Assembly (NCBI RefSeq): GCF_036884655.1
Contig: NC_088340.1
Span: 2,867,001 to 2,931,000 of the forward strand
Source: Musa acuminata AAA Group
Taxonomy: Eukaryota; Streptophyta; Magnoliopsida; Zingiberales; Musaceae
DNA length: 64,000 bases
Direction: 5' to 3'
Of the stretch, positions 60,300 through 64,000 are shown in pieces. Made by a program: the position numbers and the translations under genes. Below the pieces are notes generated by a model. It saw only the letters and a program-made list of their open reading frames with translations, searched no databases and was not told the DNA's origin. Numbering within the stretch: position 1 is the first letter of the stretch; each line of letters starts with the position of its first letter.

Positions 60300-60895
60300 T
60301 CGAGAGCAAGCACACAAAATCTAGACGATTTTGCGCTGCTCCAAATTTTTTTCTGGGTCAGTTCAGCTTCCGGTCATCGCGCGATCACACACCGGCATGC
60401 GTTCTTTAACTCAAAATTCTGGTCACCTCCGTTTATACCAAGGATGCGGAAGTGGGGCGTTTTTGGCCCAGTTGATCGTCCTGGTCACCGTCGTACGCGG
60501 TAAAGCTCATGGGAACGAGCGCTTGATTCGATAGTCCGGTCACCAAGGTGACACTAAGAAACCACAATTTGGACGATTTTACACCGGTTAAAGTTTTTTG
60601 GGCCACCTTATCATCGGTTTAATGTGCGGTAAGCTCACTGACATTTCTTCCTTGCGATTCTGATCACCGCCATATCTTCCTTGAAATTTGTTTTGGTATC
60701 ATCAGTTTATAATGCTGTAAGCTCACCGACGTAGGATTCTGATTCCACATTCTGGTCACCGGTAGTGAGTCTAAGAAACCAAAATTTGGACGATTTTACA
60801 CCGTTTAAATTTTTTTTGGGCCACCTTATCATCCGTTTAACATGCGGTAAGCTCACCGGATTTCTTCCTTAGGATTCTGATTACCGACACCACGT
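60300..60895. repeat. ~220-bp tandem repeat, two good and one poor copy
   Basis: acgatttt-acaccg marks units at about 60325 (diverged), 60574 and 60791. The last two also share ttggacgatttt, tttttgggccaccttatcat, cggtaagctcac and ggtcacc. Distances are about 249 and 217 bp. No protein is encoded in it. Confidence 0.7.
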
Positions 60896-60899
60896 GACA

Positions 60900-62460
60900 A
60901 CTGCGTGCGCTGCCGTGTCTTCTTTACGTCTTCCTGACGGCACGTACGACGCATGATGTGTTCTCGTTCACACGCTGCGTCCTCTCCGAGTTGGCCGCCA
61001 TGGCGAACAGGTAGACTTCGTGAACCCTTCCCCAGGAAAAGGATGGTCATCACATTGCAGGAACTCTGTTGCCATTGCGAGTACAACGATAAGTTCTCGT
61101 TGTCTTTTTGACTCGACGAGATCGATCTGTGACGTCCGAGCGTCGATCCGTCAGCTTCATGCTGCCTTCTGTCCCCAGTCTCTGCTTTTTGGTGGGGGCA
61201 AAAAGGGTCGATCAGAACTCGTCCTCCCTTCTCAAGCATCAACTCCGCGTTTGTGTGATGGGATACCATGTCGGCCCGGCCATGCAAGCATCTTCCTTTA
61301 CATGATTGACTTAAATCCCAGCAATAATTGAGGGGGGTGGGGGGAGGAGCTGCTGCTGCATGCCGTCTGTCATTGCTTCGAGTTTATCTCACGTTCGTTG
61401 CCTGCTGCTTCAGCTTCAGTGAAAAGATGCGGCCACTCTGTTCCAACACCAGAGAGTCCCAGTGCCGAGTTCATGCACTTCAAATCCCCATCTCCTCAGC
61501 ACGAAATCAACTACATTCATGGCTGCACCTACCACGGTGCGCCATAAGACTGTGTGGCCTGCAATACTATGTTTCCTTTGAATGTATAACTTGATTGAGA
61601 CAGGGATCGAAATGGCGAACTCTGCTTCTTCATATGTAACAAGAAGTGTTTCTGTAGACTCATTCCTTCGTTGCTTCTTCATGCTTTCGTTGTCTCAATC
61701 CTACCTAACCCCATTCCTTAAAGAAGTCATATTTCTATTACTTCCAATGTGTTTGACGAAATAACCCTTGTACGATGAAGTCATGCTCCGTTGTTCGCGG
61801 TGTTCTACGACGAAAGCCCACCCAATTTTGAACTCCAAGATCTAATCTGATGACCCACATCGTGCTTCCTATTCTTCTTCCATGTTTATCTACCCCAAGA
61901 TAAACAAAGACCGATCAACATTTGTTTCGAAGCAAGAACTGGGGGCGGTCAATTCATCGAACATGTTGGCAGTGCTGTACGATAGAAAAAGAAATCCGAA
62001 AGGCTTCGGAAACAAAGACCGAGAAGTAAACCCACCGTTTCTTCTTCCGGAGATTTTGATTCCTAGAGGGATGCACAGTGGACGAGGTCGCGGTCATCAC
62101 TTGCAGACAACCATGCCTTCTTGCTTGGGTATGCATATGTTCATACCAGCTTTGACTTTGTCCCGTCAACTTCGATGAAGGTAGGCAGAATTCGAAAGGT
62201 CTGTAAAAGATGGAACTGAGAGAGAATGGAAGAAGTCGCTCCATAGATTGATTCCATTGTGCGCGTAAGAGCAGCGAGGTTGGACTACTCGGTTGCTGAT
62301 GCCAGCGATGGTTAAGTGCACGCATTGACGACTGCGAAGACTCGATAAAGCTCACACGAGCAGGAACTCGTTGTCTCGGCTGTTGGATCTCGTATCCAAC
62401 GACAGATACTACACCATCTTTGAGGACGTGGAATGGCGCCGTGGATATTCTCTCTTCTTA
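60900..62460. other. Intergenic upstream of the F-box gene, no gene recognised
   Basis: Open frames up to 145 codons overlap on both strands and resemble no protein family. They are taken as chance, given the moderate GC content. Confidence 0.5.
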
Positions 62461-62470
62461 TCTGAGTTCG

Positions 62471-62480
62471 TCTATATAAG
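62471..62480 (+). promoter_or_regulatory. TATA box of the F-box/LRR gene
   Basis: tctatataag, 190 bp before the ATG at 62670, in plausible distance for a short leader with or without a small UTR intron. Confidence 0.55.
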
Positions 62481-62669
62481 AGGTCGAGGGATTAAGATAG
62501 TTCCATCATAAATCTCTCATTCTTCCTCTCTTGTAGCGCATGTTGGATCGAGATCGAGGGTGTCTGAGCCGCGAGAAGAGGGATCTATTTGATCAGGTAA
62601 CACCGGGTTGCAAGCTGCCTCTTTCATCCTCGCTTCCTTGCCATTGCTTGACGTTGTTATCGGTAGAGA

Positions 62670-64000
62670 ATGGGGTTCTTGATGGAGGATGTTCCTGAGG
62701 AGTTGCTGGTCGATATCGTCAATAGATTGGAGCAAACTGCGGACAGGAATTCGGTTTCCCTCGCCTGCAAGCGCCTCTGCGCGATCGATGGAGAACAGAG
62801 GCACTTCTTAAAGGTCGGGAGCGGAGTGCATGCCGCGACCGAAGCCTTGACCTCGCTCTGCATGCGCTTCCCCAACATCAAGAAGCTCGAAATCGACTCC
62901 TCTGGTCGGAAGTCGAACCCGGCGAAGCAATTAACCAACGATGGCCTCCTTCGGCTCCCTTCTTGTTGCCCGTCGCTGACGGAACTCACTCTGAGCTTCT
63001 GTTCATCCATCGACGATTCCGGCCTCGCCTTCCTTGCGTCGTGCCCGAATCTCAGATCCGTGGAGCTCAATTTTGCACCAGCAATCACTTGTGCTGGGAT
63101 TCTATCGCTCGTCGTTGGGTGCAAGAATCTTTCCGCTCTTCATCTCAATCGCTGCAATAAAGTGAGCAGTGACGAATGGCTGGAGTACCTCGGCAAGTTT
63201 GGGAAGCTGGAGGACCTCTCGATCAAGAACTGCAGGGGTATCAGCGAGGACGATCTCATCAAACTGGGGCCTGGGTGGAGCAATCTGAAGCGATTGGAGG
63301 TCGAGGTGGACGCGTGCCACAGGCAGTCCAAGGTCTACGAGAGATCATCGGTGGACAAATGGGCGAGGCATCAGAGCCGCTACAAGAATCTGCGGGAGCT
63401 GCGGTTGGTCAACTGCAGCGTAGCTCCGGGGAGAGGGCTGTCGTGCTTGTTGGGGGGATGCGAGGCTCTGGAGAGGCTTCGCTTGGACATGTGCGTGGGG
63501 GTGAAGGACACCGACATGGTGGCATTGGCCGGGAAGTCGAAGAACCTGAGAAGCATCTCGATTGGCCTCCATCCCCAGTACATGGCGCCTGTGCTGCTGA
63601 GCAATCCATTGAGACTGACCGACGAGAGCCTGAGGGCAATAGCCGCGGGGTGTTCGAAGCTGGAAGCCTTGGAGCTATCCTTCTCGGATGGGGAGTTCCC
63701 ATCCTTGTCGTCTTGCTTCAGCCAGGGCGGCGTCCTGGCGATGATCCAGAGCTGTCCGATTCGTGTTCTGGCACTGGATGCTGCTTGCTTCTTCGACGAC
63801 GGTGGGATGGAAGCCCTTGGTCGTGCTCCCTACCTGCACACGCTGAAGCTTGCCGAGTGCCAGGGAGTGACGGATGTGGGGATGCAGCAGCTCCTCCGAC
63901 GCTTTCCACGCCTAACCAGTCTGGAGCTCCGTAAATGCGTGGGGGTGACGGACTTGGGGTTGAAGCCGCTGATTGGTTCATGCAAACTGGAGTCACTGAC
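62670..64000 (+). CDS. F-box/leucine-rich-repeat protein, partial (3' end outside window)
   Basis: An open frame from ATG 62670 runs without stop to the window edge (443 codons so far). Residues 5-45 are an F-box (Asp-Val-Pro-Glu-Glu-Leu-Leu... Leu-Ala-Cys-Lys-Arg-Leu-Cys), the part that binds the ASK/SKP1 adaptor. After it come at least ten leucine-rich repeats of the AMN1/Cys-containing type (Leu-x-x-Leu-x-Leu-x-x-Cys and Thr-Asp-x-Gly-Leu/Met). Such proteins are substrate receptors of SCF ubiquitin ligases. It is not TIR1/COI1 by its repeats and start; it resembles plant F-box/LRR proteins of the FBL/VFB kind, but the target is unknown. The first Met of the F-box could be Met5 (62682). A further upstream exon may extend the N-terminus (see findings). 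Confidence 0.88.
   Translation, partial: MGFLMEDVPEELLVDIVNRLEQTADRNSVSLACKRLCAIDGEQRHFLKVGSGVHAATEALTSLCMRFPNIKKLEIDSSGRKSNPAKQLTNDGLLRLPSCCPSLTELTLSFCSSIDDSGLAFLASCPNLRSVELNFAPAITCAGILSLVVGCKNLSALHLNRCNKVSSDEWLEYLGKFGKLEDLSIKNCRGISEDDLIKLGPGWSNLKRLEVEVDACHRQSKVYERSSVDKWARHQSRYKNLRELRLVNCSVAPGRGLSCLLGGCEALERLRLDMCVGVKDTDMVALAGKSKNLRSISIGLHPQYMAPVLLSNPLRLTDESLRAIAAGCSKLEALELSFSDGEFPSLSSCFSQGGVLAMIQSCPIRVLALDAACFFDDGGMEALGRAPYLHTLKLAECQGVTDVGMQQLLRRFPRLTSLELRKCVGVTDLGLKPLIGSCKLESL

Noticed and set aside
61000..62360. Frames up to 144 codons on both strands
   Set aside because: They overlap one another, have no splice or family support, and show no biased codon pattern that I can see.
63176..63934. 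252-codon plus-strand frame within the F-box gene
   Set aside because: It is out of frame with the longer open frame from 62670, which carries the F-box and leucine repeats.

Overview
This is nuclear DNA of a flowering plant. Evidence: intron-containing genes with GT-AG splicing, plant-only families (FLZ zinc finger, MIKC*-type MADS box, EPF-type stomatal peptide, isoprenylated metal-binding protein, PLS-class PPR), an intron-bearing tRNA-Tyr, and a Ty1/copia retrotransposon with an initiator-Met primer site. The overall look suggests a monocot, possibly the banana family (Musa/Ensete), but nothing in the window proves the species.

Layout. 1-9655: a decayed Ty1/copia element. Its 5' LTR is cut by the window edge and carries an internal 878-bp tandem duplication. 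9656-10370: remnant of a second repeat family. 10824-28672: three tandem, same-strand, six-exon genes for secreted GH3 beta-D-xylosidases (called A, B and C here). Joining the exons gives open frames of 774, 776 and 778 codons. They are separated by AT-rich retroelement debris. 29245-33180: SEC14/CRAL-TRIO lipid-transfer protein (+). 34465-38806: plastid-type phosphoglycerate mutase-like protein (-). 42386-43514: FLZ zinc-finger protein (+). 46361-46453: tRNA-Tyr (-). 46767-48646: 11-exon MIKC* MADS-box gene (-). 49478-49895: small secreted protein with ten cysteines (+), followed by a truncated copia LTR. 50779-51301: HIPP metal-binding protein (-). 54057-55961: intronless PPR gene resembling PDM1/SEL1 (-). 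56924-56995: tRNA-Trp (-). 57559-58091: EPF2-like stomatal patterning peptide (+). 62670-64000: F-box/LRR gene (+), running off the right edge.

How it fits together. The genes right of 29 kb are unrelated single genes, as is normal in plant chromosomes, and no operon-like logic is expected. The one clear local story is the xylosidase array. A and B share a ~225-bp insertion in intron 2 and an antisense LINE fragment in intron 4, and C has neither. So C split first, and A/B arose by a later duplication that also copied flanking DNA. All three keep the signal peptide, the catalytic Ser-Asp-Cys motif and the C-terminal domain, so all could act on xylan or arabinoxylan in the wall.

I did not find a clearly new type of system. 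The most useful leads are the xylosidase array and its dated insertions, the ten-cysteine secreted peptide, the alternative acceptor in the EPF2-like gene, alternative N-termini for the SEC14 and F-box genes, and several unnamed local repeats. All exon boundaries were read by eye from splice consensus and frame, without transcript data.
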